64,000 nucleotides of DNA. Source: Diphasiastrum complanatum. Lineage: Eukaryota > Streptophyta > Lycopodiopsida > Lycopodiales > Lycopodiaceae. The stretch lies in contig CM055108.1 in the NCBI GenBank assembly GCA_029204225.1, forward strand, positions 2,193,668 to 2,257,667. Reading direction: 5' to 3'. The notes beneath the pieces were generated by a model. It did no database searches, was not told the DNA's origin, and worked only from the letters and a program-made list of their open reading frames with translations. Position numbers and translations under genes: made by a program. Below are positions 47,105 to 59,660 of this stretch, one piece after another. Within the stretch, counting starts at the first letter, position 1. Each line of letters begins with the position of its first letter.

Positions 47105-47708
47105 ACGACCAAATGAATATGAGATCTGGACGATCAATCGCAAGAAGAACAATGAAACCAGCACCAAACCTTCCCAGAATAGCAACTACACAAATCGAGG
47201 CAGAACCGAACCGGTACCAATGGATCCAATGGGTCAACCCGTACCTATTGCACCCTTGAAAGTAGTCCAGAGGGCACCATGGATAGAGAACCTAAATACG
47301 ATGGATCATCAAATCCAGTCAGATTCCTCCAGATCTATGAACAAGCCTGCGAGATCTATGACGATCGGACACTAGTAGAAAAATTGATGTTGTTTCCAAT
47401 GTCTCTTGTGGCAGTGGCACAAGATTGGTTCAACCTGTCGGAAGAAGAAAAAACCACATGGGAAGCGGTTAAAGCGGCTCTCATCATGCGCACCAAGAAA
47501 ACTCCTGGAAGATCCGTTTCTCATGCTGAGCAAAGTCAAAATGGAAAAAAGAGAAAGGGTCAGGGATTATATCGAGCGGGTCAAACATTTATGATCCGAA
47601 TGCAATGCAGCCCTAACTCCTGATCATGTGTTGATTATGTGGTTCCTCGCGAGGTTGCCATGTAGTACTAGAAGAGATCTTAAAAGGCGGGAGTAGTATG
47701 CTGCCTTG
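47105..47708 (+). pseudogene. Ty3/gypsy-like gag, interrupted by a copia LTR
   Basis: Starts with MNMRSGRS-type sequence at about 47105. It carries PKYDGSSNPVRFLQIYEQ (47288-47345), the gag core PMSLVAVAQDWFNLSEEE and TTWEAVKAALIMR (47400-47490), then shifts frame near 47490. It parallels 13,028-13,620 base for base in large part, so both are one family. It ends exactly where the TGTTGG of a copia LTR begins (47709). I did not find the continuation beyond the insertion. Confidence 0.75.
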
Positions 47709-48425
47709 TGTTGGAAATATGATGGATAAATTGCAGCGAAAACTCCTACTTATAATGCATGACTATGTCTATCAATTTTGAACAAAGCTGTAGTGATAGA
47801 AATCACGTTCAATCTTATAGTAACTAGCTTTGAAATCATCAGTACTATAGTGATTATGTAGCCAAACAATAAAGTATTGAATTCTCAAACAATTTCTATC
47901 AGTTACAAAAGCAATATAGAGATGCATGCATTCTGACATATACTCAACGCAATAAGAAGATGGTATTGATTCAAATTAGATGCTAATGAGCGCAAGACAA
48001 TAGTGGATAGAAACCACGCACTCTAAGCTATCTCTGAGTAACTGAAAATAAGTCTGATAATAAGCAGCTCTGCTGGTAAGCAGTAGTGCAATAGCAACTT
48101 TAAAATGAATCTCTAAAAGACTTAGCTAGAATGCTTAGGAGAGTTCAAGCTTGAAAGCTTGATTGAGGGCTAAGAACAATACTTCTTAACTCCTTTTTGT
48201 TGAACTTTCAAAACTTGAAATTGAGATTTATGAACAGCTAATTTATACTACATAAGTAGTCGTGAAATGCGATTGCAGTTGGCTGGAAACTGCTAGCATT
48301 CATCCAGTTTTTTCTCAGAAATTGATTGCTGATAAGCGGTGGAAATTGGTCGTAAACAGTCTGTTTGCATAAATGAACCAAAATTGTCACTCTGCAGAAA
48401 TGAACTAAAACTGCCACAAGCGACA
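47709..48425 (-). repeat. 3-prime LTR of the minus-strand copia element
   Basis: Starts TGTTGGAAAT and pairs with 51891-52343 over its first ~450 bases, at roughly 7 percent difference over the first 160 bases by eye. The right border, about 48425, is placed where RT coding sequence (ending YITQQ on the minus strand) stops and is less certain. Confidence 0.8.
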
Positions 48426-51400
48426 GTGTCGGGATTTTTATCTCTGTTGAGTAATGTAGATCAACTTGTGTTTCCTGTCTCTATGGATTTGAATACCAAG
48501 ATAGAAATGAGCTTCGCCTACATCAGTCATGTCAAATTCAGAAGATAACATTGTCTTGGCCTCTTTTATCAGATCGGTAATGTTGCTGAAAGGTAATGTA
48601 TCATCCACGTATAAAGTGATAATGATAAAAGACTGCTACACTGTCTTGAAGTAAACATTAGAATTTGAAGAGCTTGGTGTGTAGCTGTGATCAATAAGAA
48701 AAGTATTGATCCTTTGAAACCATGCTCGAACAAATTGCTTCAAGCCATAAAGTACCTTACGGAGTTTACACACATGATTGTGTTTACCCTCGATAATATA
48801 GCCTTCGGGTTGCACCATGTAAATGTCTTCTTCAATAACTCCATTGAGATATATTGTCTGTACATCCATTTGATGTATTTTCAAATCTACTACAACAGCA
48901 AACGATAATAAAAGTCAAATAGAAGAATGCTTCACTACTGGACTGAAGGTCTCAGTGTAATCAACGTTGTATAACTGAGAAAATCCTCTGGCGACAAGTC
49001 AGCGTTTTCTTCTGTCGATGCTTCCGTCAACTTTGTACTTGACTTTGAAAATCCATTTGCAATCAACTACATTTTTGCTAGCAGGTAATTCGACAATTGT
49101 CTATGTCTGGTTCTTGATAAGAGATGAATACTCTTTATCCATAACTTCTTTCCAGAGATTTGAATCAGGCTGACTGAGTACCTCTTGGACAGATGTCGGT
49201 TCCTGAACAAAGTAGGCTGCAGACTCATCGATATACCTACGAGGTGGTTTGCTAGTTCTTGATGATCTTCTGGGTAATAGAGGTTGATCGTTTCCATTAT
49301 ACTGTAGTTGTTGAACTGCAACATCATCATCTTCTAATTCGCCGCTGGTAGGTTGTTTGGGGAGAGTAGAAGAGCTCGACTTCAATGGGTATAGTCGATT
49401 GAGGAATTGGTAGATTTGATAGGTCAAGTAAAGCTGACAGGTCGGCTGAATGGGCTGTGCCTTTTCCCTTAAGATCTTGAAACTGATCCTCAATGAAGAT
49501 GACATCCCGGCTAGTGAATATCTTTGACTCGATAGGATCGAACAACTTGTAGGCTTGATCTGAAGTAATGTAGTTGATGAAAATACATTTGATACTCTGG
49601 AAGTTGAGCTTCTTCCTGAGATTACGAGGAATCTGCGCAAAAGCAGTACATCCAAAATCTTGTAAATTTGATAGAGAAGGTTTGGTTCCTATCCAAACTT
49701 CGAATGGTGTTTTGCCTAAGAGACCTTTACTAGGACATCTATTCTGGGTATAGGTTGTCCTTGAAATAGCTTCAGTCCAGAAGGACTTCGGAAGTGTAGC
49801 ATGTGATAACATGCACTTTGTCGATTCAACTAAGGTTCTGTTCTTTCTCTCAACAAGACCATTTGATTGAGACAAATAGGAGGTGATGTATTGTTGCTCA
49901 ATGCTATTGTTAAGGCAGTACTCCTTGAATTCGGTGGAGATGTATTCTCCCCCGTTATCTCACCTCAATGCTTTGATTCTTTTGCAGTTTGATTCTCAAC
50001 ATGCTTTTTGAATTGCCTGAATTTGGTGAAAGCCTTTGATTTCTGCTTAATGAAATAAACAGTTGTTGTTCTAGAGAACTCGTCAATGAAAGTGATGAAA
50101 TACTTTGCATCTAGTAATGAAGGAGTTTGCATAGCTCCACAAATATCAAAATGGACAACATCTAACTGATCTTTTGCTACATGCCTATGGTTTGATCTAA
50201 ATAGAATCCTAGATTGCTTTCCAAAGATGTAGCTATGATAGACAGGGAGATCAACCTTACCAGTAGGATAGTCGAGATCAAAAGCCATGGATTGTCTGGA
50301 CATGTTCAAAACAAATGCATAATTCAAGTGTCCTAAGCGATGATGCCATAGTAGTACTTTATTGACTGAAACAGAGGTTTTCAAGGCTTGGATAGATTCA
50401 GAATAACAATGAGCCAATCTATATAAGTACCTTTGCCTCTTGTCGAGTGCAAGGATCTTGTTACTCCTATCAATAATCTTGCATTGATCAGATTCGAAAT
50501 CTGTAATTCTACTTACTGATAACATATTTGTAAAAAGTTTAGGAACATACAAAACCTTTGATAGTAGTTTGAATTGATCATGCTGAAATTGCAATCTCAC
50601 AGTACCTTCACCTTCAATAGTGTGAGTACTATTGTCACCAAGATGAACAAATTTTTTCATGTTGTAAGGCATGTAGGAGTTGAAAATTTCACGTTCATTG
50701 GTCATATGTTGAGTTGCTCCAGAATCTAGAAACCATGAATCATCCAAAATTGCATTTTGGTCTTCGACCATAAATGCGCCTTCGTCCACTTCAACCCGAG
50801 GAGATGATGAAACTGTGTTTGCTTGTTGATCAGGTTGCTTGGCTGCATTCTTCGCTTAGAGAATCGACAATCTTTGATCTCATGGTTATTGCGCTTGCAA
50901 TCCCTGCAAAACATCTTCTTCTTCGATTGTGGATCTGATGATTGTGCTACTTTGAGTCTGCTTTTGATTCGTTGTAGCCTTCTTGGAGCTTTTTTGTTTA
51001 TGTCGCTTAGAACCTTTGTTGACATATAGAGCCTGAGAGGAGGAAGTAGACAAAACGTCCTGACTTCTTCGATTATCTTCTTGCAGCAACATAGTGATAA
51101 CTCTAATAAGAGTTAGATCTGAGTGTGTCGATATGATCATCACCCAGTTCTCATATGTAGAGGGCAGACTTGAAAGCAATGTCATGATTGCGTCTTGTAG
51201 ATCGTCTATGACTGATCCGACAGTGGCCATCTGTTGCAAGAGCTTTTAAACTGGTTAATGTGACTCTGGAGAGAATCATTGTTAGACATCTTGAAAGTAA
51301 AGAATTTTCTTTGTAGATGTAACTTGGCAGTTACGTCCCTCATGTCATATAGTGAGTTCCGGATGTCCCAAACTTCTTTTGAAGTTTTAGCTTCAACTAT

Positions 51401-51880
51401 GTGTCCAATCTGAGTATTTGATATATTAAGGATGATGAGCGCGAAAGCTTTACCATCCTTCAATTTCCACTTTGAGTCTTCTATGTCATTTTCAGGCTTT
51501 ACTTCGGTACCTGTAACAACATCCCATAACTCGTTGGCTATCAGCAAAGTCTTCATATTAAATTTTCACAAATGATAATTGGATCCAGTCAACCTGTATG
51601 TGATAAGACCAACTTTACTTTGAGAATCCATCTAGAACTTAGTCTGTCGATTGTATCGATGACTCTAAGATCTAGTAATGCAAACAATAGGAAAACAATT
51701 CCATGAATGAAATTGAAGAATTTGATATCGTGAAAGATATCAAGTACTAGAGCTTTCGCTTCGATATCGAAATAGTATTATGCCTTGATAGAGATCACAG
51801 ATCTGATATCGTGGCGGTTCAGATAAAGGAAATAGTAATTTAACACTGATAATAGAAGCTCTGATATAAGAATGAAATGT

Positions 51881-51890
51881 TCTGATACCA
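51881..51890 (-). promoter_or_regulatory. Primer-binding site of the minus-strand copia
   Basis: The minus strand reads TGGTATCAGA directly after the LTR end CCAACA, matching the initiator tRNA-Met priming site used by plant copia elements. It fixes orientation. Confidence 0.88.
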
Positions 51891-52343
51891 TGTTGGAAAT
51901 AGGATGGATAAATTGCAGCAAAAACTCCTACTTCTAATGCATGACTACGCTTATCAATTTTGAACAAAGCTGTAATGATAGAAATCACGTTCGATCTTAT
52001 AGTAACTAGCTTTGAAATTATCAGTACTACAGTGATTACGTAGCCAAACAATAAAGTATTAAATTCTCAAACAATTTCTATTAGTTACAAAAGCAATACA
52101 GAGATGCATGCATTCTGACATATACTGAATACAATAAGAAGATAGTATTGATTCAAATCAGATGCTAATGAGCGCAAGACAATAGCGGATAGAAACCGTG
52201 CACTCTAAGTTGTCTCTAAGTAACTGAGAATAAGTCTGATAATAAGTAGCTCTGCTGGTAAGTAGTAGTGCAATAGCAACTCCAAAATAAATCTCTAAAA
52301 GACTGAACTAGAATGCTTAGGAGAGTTCGAGCTTGAAAGCTTG
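51891..52343 (-). repeat. 5-prime LTR of the minus-strand copia, truncated
   Basis: Matches 47709-48161. Homology stops abruptly after GAGCTTGAAAGCTTG at 52343, where unrelated AT-rich sequence begins, so the outer end of this LTR is lost. Confidence 0.85.
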
Positions 52344-53200
52344 TAACTTAAAAAAAGGTTTTTTAAACAATGCCATCAACTCTATTGATTATTCTAGGGA
52401 TGCAACCATTCTAACCATCCAACATGTTACGAGACTGTGATTATATCTATAGGGGTAATGAATTATATTTTTGCTTTGCAAAAACAAACACTCCCACCGA
52501 CCAATAATTTTTTTGTAATATGCCCTACTGTTTTACATATAAAACAATCTCCACCATTCTCACTCTATTCCACTCTAAACATTGAGCTTTTTGTTTATAA
52601 TTAAAGGTAGTCCCAAAAAACATGTATCTATGCTAATTTTTTTGAGCATATATTTGTTAAAAATAGATTAGTTCTTTATGTTTAGATCTAGATAGTGTAT
52701 TTAAATAAAACCAAACTTAGATGCCATTTTGATTATGTCACTAGTACAAGTGTACATTTCTAAGGTAGTTTTATTTTTAAGGTGGTCTATATCTAGAAAC
52801 TTACTCAATCCATATACATCAAGATTAAATAAAATCATTGTTTCACAAACAGTTTAGATAGATGTATGATTTGTGCAATCCTTTTAATTGATTTTAGTTG
52901 CGTTATAGGCATTTAGCTTGACAAGCTTGTGAAGTTGTCCTTAAAGACCTTTATGCACATCAACAATTCTTCAAAAGCCATCACCATTTTTCTGAATAAA
53001 AGTTACTAAATAAAATTTCATCCCCTTTGTAAGGTAGAGGTCGGGAGGGCTTATTTATGCCATTGAGGGCCCATACTTGAGGTTGTACTCAAGGCCCGTG
53101 GGAAACTCAGGCAAGGGACTGCAGCTTCAATCATGCACCTTCACAATCAGCTGCAATCCATATGATGGGATGGCAACCAGTTGGATTAGCATGTTGAGAA
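52344..53200. other. AT-rich unassigned sequence
   Basis: No supportable gene. The expected continuation of the gypsy gag was not recognised here. Confidence 0.45.
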
Positions 53201-53207
53201 GATCAGG

Positions 53208-54275
53208 ATGATCTTCGCTCAGCTCGCTGCATCAAGACAGGAGCACCAGGTCCTAGCACCACAACAACCAATGTACTTCATGAAATCTCTACCGACGTCC
53301 TATCAGCTGCTAAGAATGCTCATACTGAGTCTATCAGATATGACGTTCAACAAAGCAGTCAGTCTTGTCATTGATGAGAGACTGATGAGAGACGAAGGAG
53401 AGGGAAGCAGTTATCAAGAGAAGGCTCTCTTCACGAAAGAAAAGAAGAAGAAGAAGAACAAGCCAAGATTCAAGAAGACAAAGTCCTCGAATCAACAATC
53501 TTCTTCTTGCAATCACTGCCACAATCCAGGCCATACGGCCAATAAATGTTGGTTCAATCCAGCAATACCTTGCACGCACTACAAGAAGAAAGGGCATTCT
53601 ACATACGATTGCAGATTCAACCCAAAAAGAAAGAACAAAGCTGAAAAAGCTAATGTTGCAAAGTCATCAAAGGATGCTGACAGAGGTGACGAAGCTTTCA
53701 CGATACTCGATGAAGCTTCAACGAGCTACACTGAACATGACTACGATGTAGTCATTGATTCAAGAGCAACATCTCACATAACCTGCAACAAGAAGGTCTT
53801 GATCGACTTCAAAGAGTTCGAAAACAATAGAGCAGTGATTCTAGGTGATGGGAGCAGACACGATGTCAAAGGCATCGGCACTCTACAGCTACGAACATTG
53901 TCAAGCCAAGCAAAGCTACCAGAAGCACTCTATATGTCCTCACTCAGAAAATATTTGCTATCTATTTTCAAAATGGCAGATCTTGTCATTCGAGTTTTAT
54001 TCGATGGCAACACTTGCCACATGATCGAAAAGATGACAAACGAGTTGTTGACGGTCGGATGCAGAGAAGCAAACCTCTACCAGGTCAAGATAATCTGCAA
54101 CTCTGATAGCATATTAAATGCATCAGAAAATGAAGATCAGCTCTGGCATAGGAGAATGTATCATCTGGACATGCGGAGCTTGTATGACATGAGCAGAAGA
54201 GACATAGTCACCGGGCTCACCCTCATTTTTTACGTTAAAACTAGATCTTTTCTCAAATTCTTCTTATGGAGATGA
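53208..54275 (+). pseudogene. Ty1/copia gag-protease fragment
   Basis: A 355-codon open frame. A gag end (YFMKSLPTSYQLLRML, VIDERLMRDEGEGSS) is followed by a Lys-rich stretch and two zinc knuckles: CNHCHNPGHTANKC is complete, while CTHYKKKGHSTYDC has Tyr for its second Cys. The protease site VVIDSRATSHITC (about 53,750) has Arg in place of the Gly of D-S/T-G, which should kill it. Pre-integrase LWHRRMYHLDMRSLYDMS lies at about 54,145. The homology ends there and the last ~20 codons are unrelated. The start of gag is missing or upstream in decayed sequence. No LTR was identified. Confidence 0.85.
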
Positions 54276-57200
54276 AATTTTTTCAACGCCTTGCCACATA
54301 ATATTTTTTTTTTGTAGCAACGGCATGGACTACTAACAAGCGTGTCTCACACAATATGTGTAGCACTTCATGACAAAGATCAAATGATTTTGTATTGTCA
54401 TGTGGCGATTTGAAGGGATGGGATGAGAAACTCCACTAGCATTTTTGCATATTAGCCATGCACCAGTTGGAATGGTGTTTGATTGGTTTTGGCTTCTTCA
54501 CTGATTTCATGAAGTAGGATATAGTATATGATTATATATATTTTCTCTTCATCAATATAAATGGATTTTCAGTATTGCACCTTGAATAGGGATCAATTAG
54601 GCTTCCGTGCATCAAATATTCAACAATGTCGCGGTCTAATATGGTACAACATCAACATAAAATAAATATGGATCCGATAACTCATCATCAATCAAAAGAT
54701 TTTGCTACGTCAGTTTGATTTGAGATAGATGATCAATCAACTAGATGATTATTATAGTCCTTGTGTTGTAGGTTTTATTGACTAGGAACAACAAGGGAAG
54801 ATGATTAGTGTAGACTGCTAAGTGTGTGGCCATTAGGTAATTGTAAATTGAGTTGATCTAAACTTGATACTAGCACTGTACTATTCACATGTGTGAGAGG
54901 CCATATGGATCAATAAATGTTGTTCTGACTGTGGCACGTTCAAAGACAATTGTCATTCTAGATGCAAAATAGCTAGATTTGAAGCGTAGAATTCTAGAAA
55001 TTCCATTAAAGTGCAATCCTTGATGTGTGATTCATGATTACAGATCCAAATGAGGGGCATAATCTCTAATGTTAACATGGTATCAGTGCCATGATCCAAT
55101 CATTCACCAAGATCCATCTCAAATTAGCAAGGTTTCATAAATTTGATTGGATTCAAGCTTAATGTTTTGATTCTAATAATTTCTTAAGTGGTTTTAGGGT
55201 CTAGTAGTTTTCTTTCACTATGTGTGATCTCAGAAATCAACAATGATCCAAAATTTTGAGTTTGTACCAGTTTAGTATGTGTTTCTAGATTGATTTTTGA
55301 GAACACTCTAGAATTAAGAGCTTGAAGAGGACTTTCACATGCATGTCACTCCTAGGGAAGCTTAACTTTTTAATATTCATTTGATTTTTAGACCTTTTTA
55401 GGGCACCCAACCTATGTCATTTAAGTTTAGATCAATCCAAGTACAAACTACTTTGTATAAAAGCCAAAATGTCATTGATTTCTCAAGTGTCATCAATAGA
55501 CTGAAAGATTCTGTGGTAGCTTAGTTTCAAGTGGAGAGTGATTTAGGCCTAAGTAAATCTAAAATTAGCATTTGGAGATGAGAAATGTCATGTTTAGCTC
55601 AAGCTTGTGTGCCTCAATTTCGATGAATCGAGCAAAGACAGTCTCAAGCAATTTGATGTTGGTGAGGAGAGTGAACCAAAAGACCTAATTGGATGGTCAA
55701 AGTGACTGATGAACCCTACCCCATGGAGGAAGAATCAAAACTATTCTAGTGCATTTCATACATGGAATGAAGGGATAGTAAAGTGATACGGACAATACTT
55801 AGCTCTCAATGCCATAGTGTTCCTTTCCAAAGACACAAATTACGAACTGCTTATTACAATGGTTTACAAATAGTCCATCTGTATGCGTTTACTACAATGC
55901 CTTGAAAATCTTGATCACGCAAAAGAGCTTGATCATTTCTATTTTCCAAGAGGCATTTTGCATTTGTTTATTGTCACTATAACTTCAGTCATAATCTGAA
56001 AAAAACAAATTTGACTCACCGAATGGGGTCTATTTGATGTTGAAGTTTTTCGTGCCGCAGACCCATGTGACGCTGTGGAGAGTAGGAACATGATCAATAA
56101 TAGTTCCAGCATGGCGCCTGGCTTCATGTGATAGAAGCTCTTAGATAGAGTCGTAGTTATCATCGTCAAAAGAAGATCAACCGCGCCTCGCACGCCGAAA
56201 ACTCTCTCTCTCTCAACTCATAATTCACATTAGTGCTTTTTGGGCCTTGTCTTTAAAGGCAATACTATGTGGCAATACTATGTGGTGAGCTTTGTCAATG
56301 GAGTATGGAGTTTGTAACAAAGTCAACGTTACTCGTTTTGCAACTCTCCGTCTGATGGCCCCGTTTCTCCAAACAGGATCCGTTTCGGGTGCCGTCTATT
56401 TCGGCCAGGGTTGGTTAATTTTTTTGGAGCAAAATTTTAAGACCCCTTATAAGTGAAAAGAATGAACACATGCAACATGCAAACAATCAATGATACATAT
56501 GACTTGAACATATGACTTGAAGAGTAAAAGCATGAAAAATGAATGGCCCATGCAAGTAACTGAAGATCCATAATGGTCAAAAGCAAAAGAAAAGCTAAGA
56601 TTCACTTCTAAATAAGAAGAGGTGCATGTCTTCTCCTTCCTCGTGTTCATGAGTTGGCTCTCTTTACGCTAGTTTCTACTATTTTGTACCTCAAGCATCG
56701 TCACTCGTTCGCGAATGCTTGATGCAATTCAGGAAATTTGTGGAGTGGGAACTGTCGACCATACCCGTCCTTCATCGATCTACTCAACTTTGTCAAGGTA
56801 TGGCGCTTTATGTACTTGTTGACTTTTATGTTGAGTCGTCTATCGTCTGGTATAATTCCTTGGGTGTGGTATACTACATAGCTTCTGGGTTCTTCGTCAC
56901 TAGCTTTATGTATGCCCACCAACGTTTTGAACTAACATCCAATCATGATCAGAGTCAAGGAAAATTTCATAACAACTTGTCAGAAATCTCCTCTGCCCAC
57001 TTATAGGTGTGAGTGGGAGCATCATGGTTAATTAAAAGAGATCGTTGGGTGGAATTCGATCTATGCGGACGATGTGAACTTCAAGAAGTCTACCACAGCA
57101 CGTAGCTTGGGATCCTTGATCAACTTCATGGCAATACCATCATTGTTGTGAGCGATGGTTTTATCGTCTTCTAGCAAGAACTTCTTGAAATAGTTATGAT

Positions 57201-57380
57201 TGTAACTGGTGCCCTTGCCATGGATTGTCTCACCAGTGTCTGGAAAGCCAAGTAATTGAACCCTGGTGTAAAGTCCAAATCCAAGGATCCTATTCTAAGC
57301 ATGCCAATCACAAGCAACACAAGGGAACCTGATGGTGGACAAACCAACCCAACCAAACAAGATCGAACGGATCTGGCCCC
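54276..57380. other. Unassigned intergenic sequence
   Basis: No supportable gene. Short ORFs at 55,939-56,193 and 56,701-57,006 lack motifs. A short CT run lies at about 56,203-56,214. Confidence 0.45.
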
Positions 57381-57386
57381 CAAGCT

Positions 57387-57740
57387 ATGGATCAACCACT
57401 CAGAGAGGAATGAGACATCATACCAGCAGCATCCTGCCACAGGTCATGCTATCAAGCATACACTAGTGAGAGCCCAATAGGTATACTTATACCCTCCAAG
57501 GCCCATGCACCACTAGTAGTGCACTGTGACACCTCACTGGACACCTCTGCAGCCTATCTGGGCCACGTCATCCAGTTCCCCAATGACTCACTGATAGACC
57601 CATACAAATCCACCATCAAGTGTTTAAGCCTACAACCATTAATTATCACCATACATACATAAGGGCCCCAATTAACTTACGGGTTGTTGGTCTACCGGTC
57701 CCTAGCATAGACATGCTACTTGAGACCAGTCATGGGCAAA
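57387..57740 (-). repeat. LTR-like copy A of a gypsy element
   Basis: About 350 bases paired with 58181-58552, sharing CACTCAGAGAGGAATGA, CATACCAGCAGCATC, CACTAGTGAGAGCCCA, GGACACCTCTGCAGCCTATC and GAGACCAGTCAT. The partner is an LTR next to a chromodomain gypsy, so this is probably a solo LTR or fragment of the same family. Confidence 0.7.
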
Positions 57741-58180
57741 ACACTCATCTTCACTCATGGATGAAAAACGGGATGACCCGCGACTACGACCAGATCTGTG
57801 ACTTGGAGATGTGTCATGAGACATTGGGAACACAATTTGGAATAATCTCTGCAAGCAATAAGGTATATTTTCAAAACATGCAACCATGTAGAGTTAATTA
57901 GTGCAAGAAATAAATTCAAATAAATGAGTTAAGAGTCTAGGGTAGAACAAGAAAAGTGATTCTTTGCATTCAACCATAGTTGAATATATTACAGTAAAGA
58001 CAAATCCAAGTAAATTGAGACAATATTCATATTTTGAGACTTTTTACCACCTAAAGTTGACAAGTTAGGGTGAATAAAAGTGGTAAATTTAGGAGAAAAA
58101 TGGCTCTTGGTTTGAATATGACTGGTATGATGCTGCTGATATGATGCCCCACTTTCAAATTTAAGAGAAAAATAGCCCTT
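57741..58180. other. Spacer between the two LTR-like copies
   Basis: No coding sequence recognised; about 440 bases. Confidence 0.4.
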
Positions 58181-58552
58181 GGATCAATCACTCAGAGAGG
58201 AATGAGGCATCATACCAGCAGCATCTTGCCATCGGTCATGCTATCAAGCATACACTAGTGAGAGCCCACTAGGTATACTTATACCCTACAAGGCCCATGC
58301 ACCACTAGTAGTACACTATGACACCTCACTGGACACCTCTGCAGCCTATCTGGGCCACGTCATCCAGTTCCCCAATGACTCATTGATAGACCCATACAAA
58401 TTCACCATCAAGTAATTTAGGCCTACAACCATTAATTATGACCATGTACACCTAAGGGCCCCAATTCCCTTATAGTCACAATTGATTTACGGGTTGTTGG
58501 TCTACCGATCCCTAGCGTGGACACACTACCCGAGACCAGTCATAGGTATACA
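58181..58552 (-). repeat. 3-prime LTR of a minus-strand gypsy chromovirus
   Basis: On the minus strand the LTR starts TGTATACCTATGACTGG at about 58552. It is preceded directly by the purine tract AAGGGGGGAAGAA, the usual polypurine tract of this gypsy class, and by the end of the polyprotein. It shares about 350 bases with copy A. The left border is set by the end of the shared homology. Confidence 0.75.
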
Positions 58553-59660
58553 TTCTTCCCCCCTTATTCAAGTTCTGTCCTCAGAACTTAAAATTGGAAA
58601 AGTTCTTCCTTTAGCTTCCTTCCTGTTCCCAGGAATCGTCATCGTTTGTACATCCCCTCCATCAAACCAGATGATCGGTAACTATATGATTTCTCAATCG
58701 TTTAGTTCTTGTATCCAAGATCTTTTCGGGTTCAACTGGAGACACACCCGATGATTCATCCAACAGGTCCAATCGGTCTCCAGATCCAAGATGCTCTCCT
58801 TCATGTAGACTCTTTCAGAGACGGCTTATGCGAAATACGGGATGCACTTGAGATCCATTCGGGAGTTCCGATTGGTAAGCCAAGGATCCGATCTTTTTCA
58901 AGATCTTAAACCGTCCTCTATATCTAGGGGACGATTAGTAATGCTAGCCGGTATGCATTACACTTGAATCCACCGAGATTCTCAAATATACTCAGTCTCC
59001 CACTTGGAAGTCTCTCGGTAATCTTTTCAGATTTGCATAATGTCGATCCCTATCCTGGGTTCTCTGGACATTTTTACGTGCAATCCGTAGTATTTCCTAC
59101 ATATTGTGTAGGAAATCCACTATTTTCTGAAACTTGATCATCTGAGTCTCAACCGCGATGGGTGATATAGGTTTAAAATTATATGTAAGCATGCACGAGC
59201 TATAATCGGTAGCCAAATGCTTACTATAACTCAATCTCCATCAAGGATAACTTTCTCTCCGAGGAGATTGCTAAGAAAATATGAATACATATCTTAACTG
59301 ATCTTCTGATCACACGAGTAATCCTTCTTTTAAATAATCAAGTATAACTAGAATCTAAACTATGATTCATCAATCATAATTCATCGGATGTTTGTCCTAT
59401 ACTCAATAAAAGAAGACGACTACCTATGATTAGAAGAACTTTAAGTTCAAAGTCATTTCTAGTCTAGCAAATACGACCACCAAAAGCGACCAGTGAACTT
59501 CGAATCGTGAATGTTCATAATGTCACTTTGGTAATCCATAAAGCCTAACCAGATACTCTAATTACTTGGTCTTTACCCAAATAAGCATAGTTGATTTGGT
59601 AAAATGGCCAGTCATTACCAAAATTCCACTATCTTGTCTATTCATCCGGGGTATGAATAC
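58553..59660 (-). mobile_element. Ty3/gypsy chromovirus pol end with chromodomain, decayed
   Basis: Minus strand. An integrase core scrap at about 59,640-59,450 reads GHFTKSTMLIWVKTK and LVRLYGLPK. The integrase C-terminus at about 59,010-58,820 reads FQVGD, YRGRFKILKKIGSLAYQSEL and GSQVHPVFRIS. A chromodomain follows at about 58,720-58,600: EPEKILDTRTKRLRNHIV, VTDHLV, then DDDSWEQEG after a stop. The pol end FKF-GQNLNKGG leads into the purine tract and LTR. Many stops and frame changes are present. The chromodomain directly after integrase and the GGGGGG purine tract mark it as a plant chromovirus (Tekay-like style). RT and gag were not recognised further right. Confidence 0.75.

Larger units (their letters stand above)
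47709..52343 (-). mobile_element. Ty1/copia element with LTRs, RNase H lost
   Basis: Minus strand from right to left. Gag at 51556-50886 carries MKTLLIANELWDVVTGTE, SDLTLIRVITMLLQED. The zinc knuckle CRDCKRNNHEIKDC is at about 50,925-50,870. The protease has an intact LDSGATQHMT (about 50,725). Pre-integrase LLWHHRLGHLNYAF. The integrase core FDICGAMQTPS and FIDEFSRTTT is followed by a break. Integrase C-terminus: NGLVERKNRTLVEST, GKTPFEVWIGTKPS, FGCTAF (49,875-49,500). Linker RRSSRTSKPPRRYIDES. RT: HQMDVQTIYLNGVIEEDIYM, LYGLKQFVRAWF, catalytic YVDDTLPF (about 48,620), YLGIQIHRDR. RT ends at about 48,435; its tail and all of RNase H are missing. Frameshifts and stops are scattered. It is inserted in gypsy gag. 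Confidence 0.92.
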
